From positions 4,298,595 through 4,362,594 of the forward strand of contig NC_041808.1 of assembly GCF_900964775.1 (NCBI RefSeq): 64,000 bases of DNA, read 5' to 3'. The translations under genes were made by a program, and so were the position numbers. The notes beneath the pieces are model-generated. The model did no database searches, was not told the DNA's origin, and saw only the letters and a list, made by a program, of their open reading frames with translations. The DNA is from Scleropages formosus. Taxonomy: Eukaryota > Chordata > Actinopteri > Osteoglossiformes > Osteoglossidae. Positions 1-24,836 of this stretch are shown here, piece by piece; position 1 is the first letter of the stretch; the number at the start of each line of letters is the position of its first letter.

Positions 1-1990
1 CTATTTATACCTTCTCCAGCAGTAGGACTCAACCCCAAGACAACCAGAGAGCACAGACTTACCAAGAAGAATCTACTTCCCTGACGTTCCCAGTGTCAAG
101 TCCTTCACTCTTAGCACCCCTCTCCAGCCACCTCTTCCCGTAAACATAACAAAGGAAAACAGCGTTTCACACATATCACGTCTGTACTAAAGTGTTGCTC
201 CCTGAAAGAATTCAGTGTGTCACGCCGCTCTTTTGTTATACTGTGTTATAACACGTGTCAGAAGAGGAGACTTCAAGAGCTGTCAGGGTTAGGGTAGCTT
301 TGGGTCCATCGGAGGAGTCCTGGAGAGCCTGTGTCTGTAATCTGCTACAGTTTGCCTGAAAATACAGGTGGGTGAGGGTTCGCAATGTAAAAAGTACCCT
401 CAGGACAAAATATTGAACTATTATCAATGACTGATTGTCCAAGACAGGGTCACGGCAGTCTGGGGCCTATCCTGAAAACACAGTTGGGGCACGGGGCAGA
501 ATACACACAGACAAACACACACAAAAATTAGAGTCGCAAAATCACCTGAAACACATCTTTGGACTGTGGGAGGAAAGATGAATGGGGTAGAACACACACA
601 AGAAAATATATAAAGCAAGAGAAAAACTGTAAGGTGCTGTCAATTATATAAAAATGATAAGCCACATAAAAGTAGCTCCGTGTCTTAAATCTCAGGAAAC
701 TACCACAGTAACAGATGTATGGATGTCATATATTGTACAAAAAAGATGAAAAGCAGAGGTAATTAAAAGGCCAACTTAAAATTTAAATGAAAGGACTGAC
801 TGCACTTCAACATACTAACACCAACACAGAAAATACACAAAAAGGATGCTTTCCTCTAAAAAGAGACTTCGACTACAGTACTTGAGCTAAATTACAAATG
901 AAGTTTAAGATTTACCTCACATTCAGACTCAAACACGGTTTTAACAACATTTACGTCGCTAGAGGGTCAGAAGGCGGGAAAAATAACGGCTTCAACGGTT
1001 TCTCACAGGTAACGGACGACATGCTAACTGGGCTAAAGATGCTAAGAACGACACGGAGAATAAATATATTCGGGGTAAAGTGTGTAATATTTTCTCCTTT
1101 TTCGTACTTTACAAGAGGATATAAAAATAAAAGGCGAACAGACAGCTGTGGCATTTAACTTAAGTACGAAACTGGAAGTATAAAACCACACGTCTGCGCC
1201 AGTTTAGGGAAATCTCTTTAAAAACTGACCGCTGGGCTCCTTTAAAAACGTCAAATAAATTTAATGTTATTTCCTGTTTTTAAAATAAACATAATAAAAA
1301 GCCTGGTTTTCACAGACTAAAAAATTGACAGAAAATGCCTCAGACGGTTTGAACAGATCACGGAGATCTGTCCACACAAAAAAATATACACCCAAAACAC
1401 GGTTTTCCTCAGAAAACTCCTTTCAGAAAAAGAATTTCAATATAAAAATATCTCGCAAAATGCAAATTAATGTGTGTTTTGCCTGATGTTTTAAGTTATA
1501 TTACCGAAACAAAAAAAAAAAAACGTAAGCTGCTGGTGTTTACGCTTACTTTCTTTCAGCGGTTCCCCAACCTGAAACCTCACGACTGCACATAATCTGG
1601 ATTAGATACAACAAAAAATATTTAAAACATCCGAAAAAAAATAAAAATCCAGAACAGATAACAATGCGAAACGACGCACATCATCTCGCGGCGCTGACGC
1701 TTTAAAAAAAAAAAAAAAACACAATCTGCTCTTACTGAAATATAATTATCATATTACGGGAAAATATAATTTCATATTTATGAAAACCGCTCGCTAAATT
1801 ATCCTACCTTTTAAAATCCTGTGTTGTTTATTGACACAGCATCATGTCATGAGGGATCTCCCGAGAGCTGCGGGCGAACAGCCGCTCCTGGCACATTAAA
1901 TAGAAATAAAAATAAAAGAACGCGTTTTAAATGTCCACTGACCGCAGATGAGATGCAGTGAGAGGCGTTCCCGTCACTGCCGCCCTGTTC
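1..1990. other. AT-rich gene-free stretch
   Basis: No exon with family resemblance or good splice borders is seen on either strand. The DNA is AT-rich with several poly-A runs (about 1508-1524 and 1706-1721). Open frames here are under 90 codons and unlike known proteins. Confidence 0.5.
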
Positions 1991-2330
1991 AGAAGCTCCA
2001 GAAGTTCATGAGATGTTGGTGATAATCAACAGTAGCAGCAATGAGGTTCCGCCATGTTCCTCCAGCAGCTCAGGACTGAACCACTGAGGCTCCACGGGGG
2101 AAGGAGGTGTCTTACACCACTTTTTACCATGGATCATCAGCTTCTACTGTCTTCCAGGTTTCACTGGTGTTGAGAAGTTCATGAGATGTTGGGCATCAAC
2201 AGCAGAGCTGATCCTGTAGCTCAGGACTGAACCACTGAGGCTCCATGGGGGAAGGAGGTGTTTTACACCACTTTTTACGGTGGATCATCAGTTTCTACTG
2301 TCTTCCAGGTTCCAGGTTACACAACTGGGT
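1991..2330. repeat. Two tandem units of an interspersed repeat
   Basis: Two diverged copies lie head to tail at about 2005-2160 and 2172-2315. Both carry agttcatgagatgttgg, a shared ctcaggactgaaccactgag block and a ttctactgtcttccaggtt end. A third, partial copy lies at 3425-3740 and is split by a SINE. The family is not identified. Confidence 0.7.
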
Positions 2331-3134
2331 ATTTTACTGGTGTGATTCAGGGTAAATTATATTGCTTCCAGCTACCAGAGTAGGTGTTATTTTTACTAGA
2401 AGGACTTGAACCCCCAATCTTCAGGACACAACTCCACACCCTTAATCACTCCACTGCTTAGTGCTCATGATTAGAACTCTGTGTATTTATGCTTTATGAT
2501 AATAATTTTGATGTATTAGACATTTTTTATTGTGTGGTGTAATTATTTTATCAGTTATATTACGTGAGGAAATATTGGCTCATAATCCCTGTACATTTAT
2601 ACACATCGTTAAAGAAAATGATATTTTTAGCATTATGTTGCAAATGTAAAGTTTATTTTACATTTCATGCAAATTGGTCCAGTGCACTTCATCCCCCATG
2701 AAGTCACTTTGAGTATAAATAACCCTTATTGTTCGTATTTTGAGGATTTGTTGAAATATGCATGAAGATGGATCTCTTGGGGCTTCCTGGTTCCTTCCAG
2801 GCAGAACAAGGGTCCAAATATTAGTTTCTCATAATTACTCCTTCTGGGAAAAATATACCATGTGTACAACAAATGAGATAAATCACGGCGGGGTTTGGCC
2901 TCTATTAAATGGTGGGACATTGATAGTTTGCTTTCTGAGTGTGTGGGAGCCATGAAACCTGGTTGTGAAAGACACTGTGTGTCCAACTGGCTCCTCGATT
3001 TGGAAACACAATTTCAACCAGGAGTGTGTTTGTGACTTGTTAGGTCTGTAAGTCACTTCTTCCACTTTCATTCACAAACAAAGGGTTAAAAGTCCAGAGA
3101 TGCTTATAATTATTCACAGATTAGGTTCTGTAAT
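2331..3134. other. No gene seen
   Basis: AT-rich intergenic DNA. Two overlapping frames of 65 and 86 codons on opposite strands at 2726-2986 have no recognisable domain or splice context. Confidence 0.4.
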
Positions 3135-3146
3135 AATAAATGTGTA

Positions 3147-3316
3147 CACACACACATTGTCTGAAACCGCTTGTCCCAAGCGGGGTCGCGGGGAACCGGA
3201 GCCTAACCGGGCAACACAGGGCATAAGGCTGGAGGGAGAGGGGACACACCCAGAATGGGACACCAGTCCATCACACGGCACCTCCAGCGGGACTGGAACC
3301 CCAGACCAACTGGGAC
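3147..3316 (-). mobile_element. tRNA-derived SINE (family 1), 5' truncated
   Basis: Reads as the (ca)n tail, then tctgaaaccgcttgtccc, then the SINE body in reverse. It stops before the box A end, so it is 5' truncated. It is flanked by near-identical 12-bp repeats, aataaatgtgta at 3135-3146 and aataaatatgta at 3317-3328. Confidence 0.85.
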
Positions 3317-3424
3317 AATAAATATGTAATATATCTCTATGGCACTCAGGAACACCAGACAAACTGTAATCACTGACGAACTACATTGAATTAAGGTGGT
3401 CCCACATGCCTATTTTATGAGTAC

Positions 3425-3740
3425 TTTTTACTGCCGCCCCATTCGGGAGCTATAGAAGTTCATGAGATGTTGGTGATGATCACTCACTCACTCACACACA
3501 CTGTCTGAACCGCTTGTCCCGTATGGGGTTGCGGGGAGCTGGAGCCTAATCCAGCAACACAGGGCATAAGGCAGGAGGGGGAGGGGACACACCCAGGACG
3601 GAACGCCAGTTCGTCACATGGCACCCCAAGCAGGACTCGAACCCCAGATCCACCAGAAAGCAGGACCTGGTCCAACTCACTGCGCCACTGCGCCACCGCG
3701 CCCCCCTGGTGATGATCAGCCACAGTCTATTGACTCGGAA
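3425..3740. repeat. Third repeat copy, split by a SINE
   Basis: The left part (3425-3482) matches the repeat at 1991-2330 through agttcatgagatgttggtga. The sequence resumes after the SINE at 3707. The SINE therefore landed inside an existing repeat copy. Confidence 0.7.
3483..3706 (-). mobile_element. tRNA-derived SINE (family 1), full length
   Basis: Complete reverse-oriented copy running from (ca)n tail to the gcgccaccgcgcccccc head. A perfect 12-bp target duplication, tggtgatgatca, lies at 3471-3482 and 3707-3718. Confidence 0.92.
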
Positions 3741-5810
3741 GACAGATAAGTGCGGACAATGGCTCTCTTGGGGAGGACGGGGAGGACGTGCGAGATGGAA
3801 TCTCACCACAGCACGCGTTGCAAACACAAGCAGGGCTCAGTTTATTGGTGAACATTTGCACAAGGAAACACAACGCATTTTTTTACAGCAACACCAGATG
3901 CAAATGGCAGCACAAGGTACAATGAGCAGAGCGACTGGGGTGGGTGACCGTAACTGCCCCCACCACCCCTCCCCCAACACCCCATCCCTACCCAAAACAG
4001 AAATGTACAGGGGTCAGTTCAGTGGCAGGCAGAGGATTGCAGGAGGCCTCAGGAGCTTGGTTGCTATGGCAACAGCGGGGAAGGACAGGGTCAAACCCTC
4101 TGATGGGCAACAGGAAGTTTCAGGAAACTGGACTAAGGTACCGAGACGCGTTAGTAACAAAGATGGAGGGGGGGTGGCTTGCTGGGTGACCTCCACCCAT
4201 TAGGGGTTTGGGTCCATCGATGGAGCTGCCGTGTGTCATCCAGGCCCAGACACGCCCCTCCCTCCCTCCTCGAACCCGATGGTCCCCAACATGAGAGACA
4301 TGGCCCTTGTCCTGACCACCCCCCCCCCCAGTGAAGAGATCCTCAGACAGCCTCCATCCTTCCTGCTGGACGTGACCTTCTGGATCAAACCTGCAATTGC
4401 TCTGTGTCCTGGGGAGAGTTTACATCATAATTTAATAATTCATAACCGCTCTGCAGATATTGACATAAACACTTCACTAAGTCATAAATCACAGTAATAG
4501 AAAAGAGGGGACAGGAAGGTATCGTATGAAATATTTGAAAAAAAAACACTCTACGCCACCGACGGTCTGCCATTCGAGACAATCCCCCCCCGGGAGAAAT
4601 ATGAAAATTCATACATTACGTTACTTTGTCTCACATCTTTGACGCACTGCTATGGTTTGGATTAAGAAAAGCTGCGAGGAACAGGAATAGTAGGAATATT
4701 ATGCTTTTTAGATGCTTTACAGTACAATGCACAGCGAGACAACTGAGTCCAAGTTTCAATCACGAGTACAGACACAATGGCGCCGCCTGCTGGAGGTTCA
4801 GCGCATAGTTCATTCATGGAGAGCAAAACAAAGAAACATTCAGAAAGTACTTTTTACACAATCCTGAATTAAGTGTACAGTAAATCAGAACCTGATCGCA
4901 CACTGAATAAAAAAATTAAACTTATTTATGATCTCTAGCCTTTCCACATGGAACCCCCCACATCTGTCCGGTCGGAATAAACACACGCTTTGGAGAGAAG
5001 TGTCTGCTGAACGAATAAGCGTAAATTATAGAGGTAAATTGACTTTCTCTTTTCGTAACTGAAACATGGCATATGCTTCTTCAGTCACGAGTCATAAATT
5101 TTAATTTAAATAACTGACATTTAAGGTGGTCGTCTTAATTTTTCGCCATGTTTCAACGATAAGACGGGTTTTGATAATGCTGAAATATGGGAGCGTGTTC
5201 GATCAGGTTCGTCATCAGAAAGGCCTTTGACCTCAAAGTGGTTTTCGGTCGACAAGCGGTCGAACGGTGAGAAGAGTTAGGAAATCCAAGTCTAAGCTCT
5301 ACGTCACAAGCAAACCCCTAGCTAATATCACCTACGGCACGACACTGGGGGACGGACGCTCCGCTCAGCACTTCAGCCAATCCGAAAGAGGCCCCAGACC
5401 TCTGACCTCGCATCCAAACCGGAAGCATGGAAAAGCAGGACACTGATGCATGCAGAGGGAATGTTCCGGAAACAAAACGTGGTTTCCACAGTGACATCAC
5501 TCTTGTCCTCAGGTTGCCGACGGCGGTCGTTCCCGTGAGCCGACGCATCCTGGGCTGCGTTACAACAGTGGCTGAGGTGTCGGTCAGGTACCCACCCCCG
5601 TCTTGGAGGTTATGGGGTTTAAGCCTGCAGGGCGTCAGGGTTCTCCCCCCCAACATCCACGGAGAAACTAATCTACGTCGTTCTGAGCAAATAAAAAAAA
5701 AGCGGGCCGACACCGCTGCCGGCGGTACAGTATACACACATATTAGCGGCTTAGCTTAGCTCTGCTGGTCAAATCCAATGATATTTTTCATTCTGGTCGT
5801 AGCATTTCTG
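3741..5810. other. No gene recognised; downstream of prss12
   Basis: Mixed intergenic DNA, part of which may be prss12 3' UTR. A CA-rich, G-poor block lies around 3930-4000. A 139-codon open frame on the minus strand at 5318-5737 has no recognisable domain and is treated as chance. Confidence 0.4.
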
Positions 5811-5840
5811 CCCCCAACCCCAACCCCAACCCCAACCCCA
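5811..5840 (-). promoter_or_regulatory. G-run tract in prss12 3' UTR (possible G-quadruplex)
   Basis: On the gene strand this reads as five runs of at least four G separated by TT, starting about 35 bases after the prss12 stop codon. The pattern fits an RNA or DNA G-quadruplex. Formation and function are inference. Confidence 0.5.
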
Positions 5841-5874
5841 GAGAGTCGCACAGCCCTGGAGGTGCCCCAAGGTG

Positions 5875-18119
<12,245 letters not shown>

Positions 18120-18670
18120 GTCATCGCCCGTGTTCACCGCCATGGGGGCACACAGGGACCTTAGCCCTGGTGACAGCCATCGGGCACCCGCGACGGGGAC
18201 GCGCGCTCCCTCCCTCCCTGGTCGGTGACTCCGACTGCAGCGCGTTCAGTGCGAAGGCGAGCTCGCGGACGCGCGTCCTTTGTGAGGGAGACGCAGAGCA
18301 GCGCTGCGAAGCACGACGCCCCCTGTGCGCGCTCCCGCGCTGCGCGCGCCTCCGGGGCTCGGGTGCGAGCGGCGCCTTACTGCACCATCAGCAGGTCCGG
18401 CTCTACGTCCAGGTTCCGCTCCGAATCTGTCACTTTCACGAGCTGACTCGATGCTCGGCGGGATGGAGCTGCTCCTCGCGCACAAAGAATGTGGTTAAAG
18501 CACCGTTTCTTCAGATTACCTACACTTTGCTTCCCTCCCCCCAATAACCCCTAATAAACGTGGCTTGACTAAGCGCGCGCGACGTTAACAGGGCAAAGCT
18601 CCTCACCTGCGCCTTCCCCTGAGCGCGTGCCCGCGCGCGCGTCCCCGAGAGCGCAGCGCGCCCCAGTCAG

Positions 18671-19654
18671 ACCACCAGTGAATCACAGCACAGCAATCAG
18701 TGTCCTCCAGAATGATGGGGACAGAAGGGATGTGATGGGAGGGCGGAAGACATGAGATGTCGGTAAATATGTCCAATATTCACAATGATGGCTGTGTCAA
18801 ACTGCTGAACTGCGTGAATATTAATATGAAAAGCTATGCATGTGTCTCAAAGGCTGGTCAGTGTTCTGCAGCCTCCACCCAGTGTCCATCTCCAGTTTCC
18901 AGGTGGAGAACCTGGACTGGACTGGACTGGGCGGGAGGTGCCACGACTCACTGTCCATCTCCTTCCGCAGGCCTCGGCCCTGACGGAACCCCGTGGGGAC
19001 GGCGTCTTCTACAAATTTGTATCTCCTAACTCCACGTGTCACGGCCGAGTTTCAGAAGACGGAGGATTTCAACCACCTGTACATGGGGTCAGAATCCACC
19101 CCTTCGGACAGCAGAGCTGCTTCCGGAATGAACACACAGCAGTTCCCATGTAGCTGGGAAACGCCTCCCGTCAGCACTCACACACCATGTTTGATGAACT
19201 CAGATATGAATACAGTTTCATAATATATGAAATAATACTGTATATGTAGCGTAATAAAGTCCATCATGGATGTTCTGTTCTCACCTGCAGCGGGCGGGTG
19301 AGGGGTCAATATCCTGTAACTAATTAAGCAAAAGTGACCGACCCAACTTGTCAAGATCCTCAGATTCATCCAGCTGCATATAAAACATAAAATCTGTGAA
19401 ACGGATCCATAAATTATTTTCATTTTAGTCATCTGTAATAAATACAGTAATGTTCCGAAACTGATCTGAGTTGCTTTGGTTGCTGGAATAGTGTCATGAT
19501 GAGGAGTAACACAAGCCCAACATGCTCTGAGTAGGTTTCGAATGTCAGTTTACTGGAAATCAAGGTTTTAATGGACACTGTAATCAATCATTTGTAAGAG
19601 ATGGAAAATTATTATTAATCTTTTTTCATCTCACCCTTTTGTCCCAGACAATTT
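18671..19654. other. No gene seen
   Basis: Intergenic DNA upstream of prss12. Open frames of up to 105 codons overlap on both strands around 18820-19150 without family resemblance. Confidence 0.4.
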
Positions 19655-19805
19655 GCACTGTTGATAATGAAATTCATGATATACTCATTTATACAGCTGA
19701 GTGTTTTCACTGTAGTACCTTCATCAAGGGTAGAGCAACAGGAATGGTATGCGAACCCAGCACCTTCAGATTACAAGACGACAGCTCTAACCGGGGCACT
19801 TCATA
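19655..19805 (-). mobile_element. SINE family 2 remnant
   Basis: Degraded reverse copy: catttatacagctgagt, then a gtaccttcatcaagggta block, then a box B-like gaacccagcaccttc. Confidence 0.6.
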
Positions 19806-21845
19806 AAAATTACTTAATTGTGAGATACATGTTCACCATGTCAAAACAGACTTATGAATACATTTAAATTCCATCCCCTCCTCTGGCCTTTGATGTAGGA
19901 TTTCATCCCATAGGGGATGACAGACGCAGGAACATGAAAGGAGCAGCCCAGCGATGTCGGCGCCCGTGGACTCTGAGATGTGAGGAACGGTAGGTGGGGG
20001 ATGTTCATGTCCTCATTTCACATATTATGAGCCTTCAAACCACAGCCATATTTGTTAGAAAGGCTCCGCAAACAAGACAGCGGTCGCCAATATATGACAT
20101 TTACATGGACAGAAAAAGTGCTACTTGGACAGAAACGACATACAGTCGGGATATTTTTCCCCTAAGAAAGAATGAAAAATATTGTTCGTGTGGATCTCGG
20201 TAATGTAATTAATCACCCAACTGCAGACCACATGCAGGCCTTTTCAGCTTTTCATGTTATTGTGTTTATGTAAATGTATTTAGGATTCTGTATGCATGTT
20301 ATGGTTGTACAGTCGACTGAATGCTTAGTAATGACACTGTACTGTTACTCCCCGCCCCCCCCTTTCCAAATTTCACCACTTTTGGGACGTGCATTATTTT
20401 TCGGCAGGTTTTGGTTTTTCCTTTGTTGCATTTGATATTTAGGGAGGACTGTCCCTTTAAGTGGGTCACACTCTCTCGCTTAGTGGGTGGAAATCATGTA
20501 TTCTAGTTTACATAGAGATACAGTTTTAAACAGCAGGTTTTTAATTAAAAAATATAAAAAATACACTCAATTTAGTTATTTTAAACTTTATTTTTAAGTT
20601 AAAATATCCCTCTGTGGGTCCAGCAACATATCTATGGCACATAGTGGGACCCAGACGGCATTACTCTCATAGAACTGGGATTACATCATTAACATTTTAT
20701 TGCTAATTTTTAATGTTCACCGCTAATTTTTAAGCCATTTATATTCCAAATATTTGTTCTCTTTTTTGGAAATGGAAATTGGAAATGGCTCGTCTTTCCG
20801 CCTGAGTCATCGTTGCATCGTCAGCCTTCCTCGGGGCGGCTTAGCCGGGGGCGGAAGAATAGCGGATGTTCAGCACAGGAACACGAAGCTCCAGCAGTGA
20901 TCTGGGAGGCACGAGAACAAGAGCAGACATGGGAAGTGCCACGAGCGGAGACGCGGACGAGGAGGCCTCGGGTCCGGAACCGACTTCCCTAATGGATCCT
21001 CTCTCCAGGACTCCTCAGCAACCGGGGAAGAACCAGGAAACCACGTTCCTCACTCCTGCTAATTACCTTCTTCTGATCTCTCTTGTCTTTTTAATAAATG
21101 TTTAGTGACGGAAATAGCAGGTCTCCCAGCATACTCGAGAAAGGATGGAACGAACAGAAGTGGGGTTTCCCAGGCGATAATAACAAGATGGCACAGTTCC
21201 GAGGAGGACCGATACTAAATATTACCTACCGTCACACACCCAGTGGTTCTCCAGTCCAGTCCCAAGGTTCGACAGTGACGCCGCTGGATGGGTGTGCTGA
21301 TTCCAAACGTCACAGTACTCAAGGAAACATTGTTATTCTTCACCTGTTGGACATCAGACGTTAGATTAACCTGCAGAAACCTATTAATATGCTGTAGAGG
21401 CACATATGAAGAATTATGAAATCGTCTAGTTGAGTGGGGCTCTCCATTGGCTTCCTCACATGGGCCTAGGGTTCTGAGCAGAGATGGGACAACATGGCCC
21501 ACCTTCTGATGGAAACATCTAAGCACGTCATCTATGCCGCACTTACTTCCACCGAAGCATGTCCTATTTATTTATTTACATAGCATGTTTTTTTTTTTTT
21601 TATTTTTTGAAGCAACTTCATGTAACAGGTACTTCAGTTTTACTTCATGACCTCATTTTGCACAATGTGAACCTGAAACCTTCCGGTCAAAGTCCGTCCT
21701 GATCTTTCTCTAGTCGCCAATAATTTGCGTGTTTGAGTGGATCTGAGCTGTGGAAAACATTACCATTGATGGTGAAGAAGAATATAATTATACAAGTATA
21801 CCCTGGTCAACACCCGTAGGCTTCCGCGGCTGGTGTCAACTGACT
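19806..21845. other. Intergenic; one unrecognised small frame
   Basis: Mostly AT-rich. At 20866-21105 (+) a 79-codon frame starts in a locally GC-rich patch, ends in a hydrophobic stretch and overlaps an AATAAA at about 21092. It may be part of an unidentified repeat. I assign no function. Confidence 0.3.
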
Positions 21846-22157
21846 GGGCATTTAACTCTTCTGGATTAGATTGTGTTGTGTAGGACACTGGTACCAACCT
21901 TTTGCTTCCCCTGTTGGAAGCATCTTCAGGGAGCTTCCACGTCTCGTAAAGGCTAGATGTGAACTGGAGTGTTTGACGAGGGTGGGTGTATTTCGGGATC
22001 CCGCCCATAAATACACCCACCCTCATCAAACACTCCAGCTCACATCTAACCTTTACGAGATGTGGAAGCTCCCCGAAGATGCTTCCAACAGGGGAAGCGA
22101 AACGTTGGCATCAGTGTCCTACACGACGCAGTCTAATCCAGAAGAGTTAAATCCCTG
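21846..22157. repeat. Foldback: about 150-bp inverted repeat arms
   Basis: Left arm 21846-21993 and right arm 22008-22157 are near-perfect reverse complements around a loop of about 14 bases. Each arm holds ctgaagatgcttcc or ccgaagatgcttcc, then aacaggggaagcgaaacg, a layout like a hammerhead-ribozyme core. The element family is unknown. A Penelope-like origin is a guess. Confidence 0.85.
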
Positions 22158-24652
22158 GTAAGTATACCTGGTTTTTACTTTGTCAGTGAGACATGGCAAC
22201 GCTACCAGCACATTTTCTGGTCTTCATGGTGACTCTTCCAGCAGAGATGTGAGCAGGGCCGCAAAACCGTCACAATTATGGGGCAGCTCTAGAATCCTGT
22301 GGAATGTAGGACAGGAGGACACAGAGGGGACGTCGTCCTCGCGGGACTGCTGGAGACGACCAGCGGAGACATGAGGCAAAGCGAAACGTGGAAGCTGCTG
22401 TAATGATCTGCCACGTTATTTTATAGAAGTCCTGCTCGTGACTATTAAAGACAGTTTAGCAGGAAAAGAAACAACCAAAGTGCATTTATAATTTTGATGT
22501 TTGTGAGCGTTCTCTATGCTCTCATGACCTTTGATCTGGGGAGGTCATGACTGTGGGCAGACTCTTCTAACAGTGAACGAGAAAGAAGGGGACAACAAAG
22601 GGTTGAACCACGGGCGCTCTGAACCGTTGGCCTTCTGGCTGTTACAGCAGCAGAGATTTGACACACCCACACACACACACACCCACACACTCACATTATA
22701 TATTCAGCATTTCCTTTTGTTTTGCGTGCTTTGGTCAGATTTGTTCTTACTGCTAAAAGGAGGTCAGCTGGAGTGAAGCAGGTGCTTTGACTTTGAGGAC
22801 GGCACCACTAACCGCTACCTGGACAGGAGTGTTGTCAAGGTGAGGACGGGATGTTACACACCGCTCAGACTCCTGTACTGCAGACTGGGGGTCTAGGAGG
22901 CGGTGGGCAAACAAGGAAGCGAGTGAGAGAGGAAGCAGGTTGACTGCCCTCCCCCCATTTCTACACACACTCACACACAAACACACATATCCTTGTCCCG
23001 AAACCCCTTGGACCCACTGGCAGATCCGGTGTGCTGTGATACAGCTGGAGAGGCGTCGCTCGCCGTGCTGCCTGCGCCCAGAAGCACCAGTTCCGAATCC
23101 CATTAACCCCCCACCGTGGAAAGAGAGCGGGGCCGTTGTCATGGAAACAGCTCGGGAAATCGCAACACCGAATTGCTCCGATTCCCCCCCCCCCGCGTCT
23201 CGTTCTTTCATACAACGTGCTGCTAAACTGCACCCCCAGCTTCCTGTGCTGCTCCCTTTATCAGCGCCGGGGGTAAGCGTAGCTGTCGTGTGCTCCGAAA
23301 GACATATCCTGTCATTTATTCGCAAATATGTTAACAAATACCTTGCGGAAAGATTGTGACTGCCTTGTTCCTGACAGCGTGTCCTTTGTGAAAGCCACAA
23401 CCGATCTGAACAGATAACAGCAGTTAAACAATGGCGACCGTGGTAAAGAGAAGGAAGGAATAAAAACACTTATATTTTATGCATTCCTTTGCCCTTCAAC
23501 TTATGAAATATGAATAAACTAACAAAGAGGGCCGTTTGTGGCTCATCTTGGCATGATCTGTGTGGAACGTCCTGTCTAGATCATGCAGACCACAGGGATG
23601 TCAGAAAACCGGCGGAGTGATTCTAACCACCTCTGCATCCCACTTGTCATGAGACCTGTCATTCCACCTCCACCTGGGATGCAGCTTGGGGGGACACCAG
23701 CAGAAAAGACTGTTTGCGAAAGCAGTCGCGTTGTGGGGCCAGGTTGCACGATGGGTCTCAAAATGAGGTCTGAGGCTCGTTGAACCCATCCTTAAAACAG
23801 AGGCTGACAGGCTCACACTCCATCTCATCCCATGAAAGGAACTGATGTTATTCTGAAGTGTAAGTTGTGTAATCTTTATTAAAGATTGAGTTGAGGAGCG
23901 CGAGCAACTCCAAATGGAATGACGCTGGAAAATGGACCACTGTCCCAGGGGGACTTCGATGCTTTCAAGATGATGAGGAACAAACAGGGATGCTGCTGGT
24001 CACAAAAAATACAAAAATGGGTAATCTTTGTTGCATCACATGGCGCTGTTGTCAGGTTTTTGGACCTGCAGGAGGGAGGGTGGATTGCATTTTTCATGCA
24101 GCTTGAAAAGAGGGGAGAGATAAGAGGAGAAGGAGAGGAGTGCAGGGGAAGTTGCAGCTCATGTTCGGTAATTTCCCTGTAGGAACTCTAATTAGGCCAC
24201 AAAAAAAACAAAGGAGAAGCATCAGCAGAGATCTGTGTGACATCCTCAGTTGGGTCTTGGAAGAAGGACTCAAGCAGAGGAGCATGACTCCATTAGGGCA
24301 GCTATTTGAACTGTGTTAGGGACTGCAGGGAAGCAGGGTAAACATGCTCCAGATGTGTGGAATCTAACATGTCTCGGCCACGGGTGGTCTCCTGGACCTC
24401 CATCCACCTGAACGATCCAGAACTGTCGGCCGCACTGACAACAGCAGTTGTAAATTCTCGTGGAATTCCTGCCTGACATCTTTCATCTTATTGTCTCGTT
24501 CTTTTTCTGTTGCTTAGGCAACACAGATGCTGAATTTCACACGCTTAAAGAGGCACCCATCCATCCATCTGCTGTGAACAGTCAAACCAACCTGATGTGC
24601 TGGAAACAGACTGAGACGTCACGCCTGTTAGCTATTAGCCATTTTAGCTGTG
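22158..24652. other. No gene recognised
   Basis: Intergenic DNA. A 238-codon minus-strand frame at 22753-23469 contains CA-repeat-encoded Cys/Val runs and no known domain, and the opposite strand is also partly open. I do not call it a gene. Confidence 0.4.
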
Positions 24653-24836
24653 AGCCATGCTAGCGTTTAGCAAGTTTAGCTGTTTGTCAGTTACGGTGTT
24701 AGCCATGTTAGCTTTTAGGAAGTTTAGCTGTTTGTCAGGTACGGTGTTAGCCATCTTAGCTTTTAGCAAGTTTAGCTGTTTGTCAGGTACGGTGTTAGCC
24801 ATCTTAGCTTTTAGCAAGTTTAGCTGCTAGACAGGT
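24653..24836. repeat. 48-bp tandem repeat, about 3.8 copies
   Basis: Units start at 24653, 24701, 24749 and 24797, each opening with agccat and containing gcttttagcaagtttagctg and caggtacggtgtt. Units 2 to 4 are almost identical and unit 1 is more diverged. The unit itself holds spaced ttagc words. Confidence 0.92.

Noticed and set aside
3484-3827. Small proteins repeated in the window (Trp/Gly/Pro-rich frames of 60-110 codons)
   Set aside because: They are translations of the family 1 SINE in various frames, seen at each copy, and not genes.
5318-5737. 139-codon minus-strand frame downstream of prss12
   Set aside because: No family resemblance; the plus strand is open for 110 codons over the same DNA. 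Probably chance in GC-richer DNA or 3' UTR.
5811-5840. Telomere-like (CCCCAA)n repeat
   Set aside because: Only five units and not the vertebrate TTAGGG sequence. Kept only as a G-run tract.
22753-23469. 238-codon minus-strand open frame
   Set aside because: No domain, no splice context, part of it encoded by a CA repeat, and the opposite strand is also open. Length alone is not enough.
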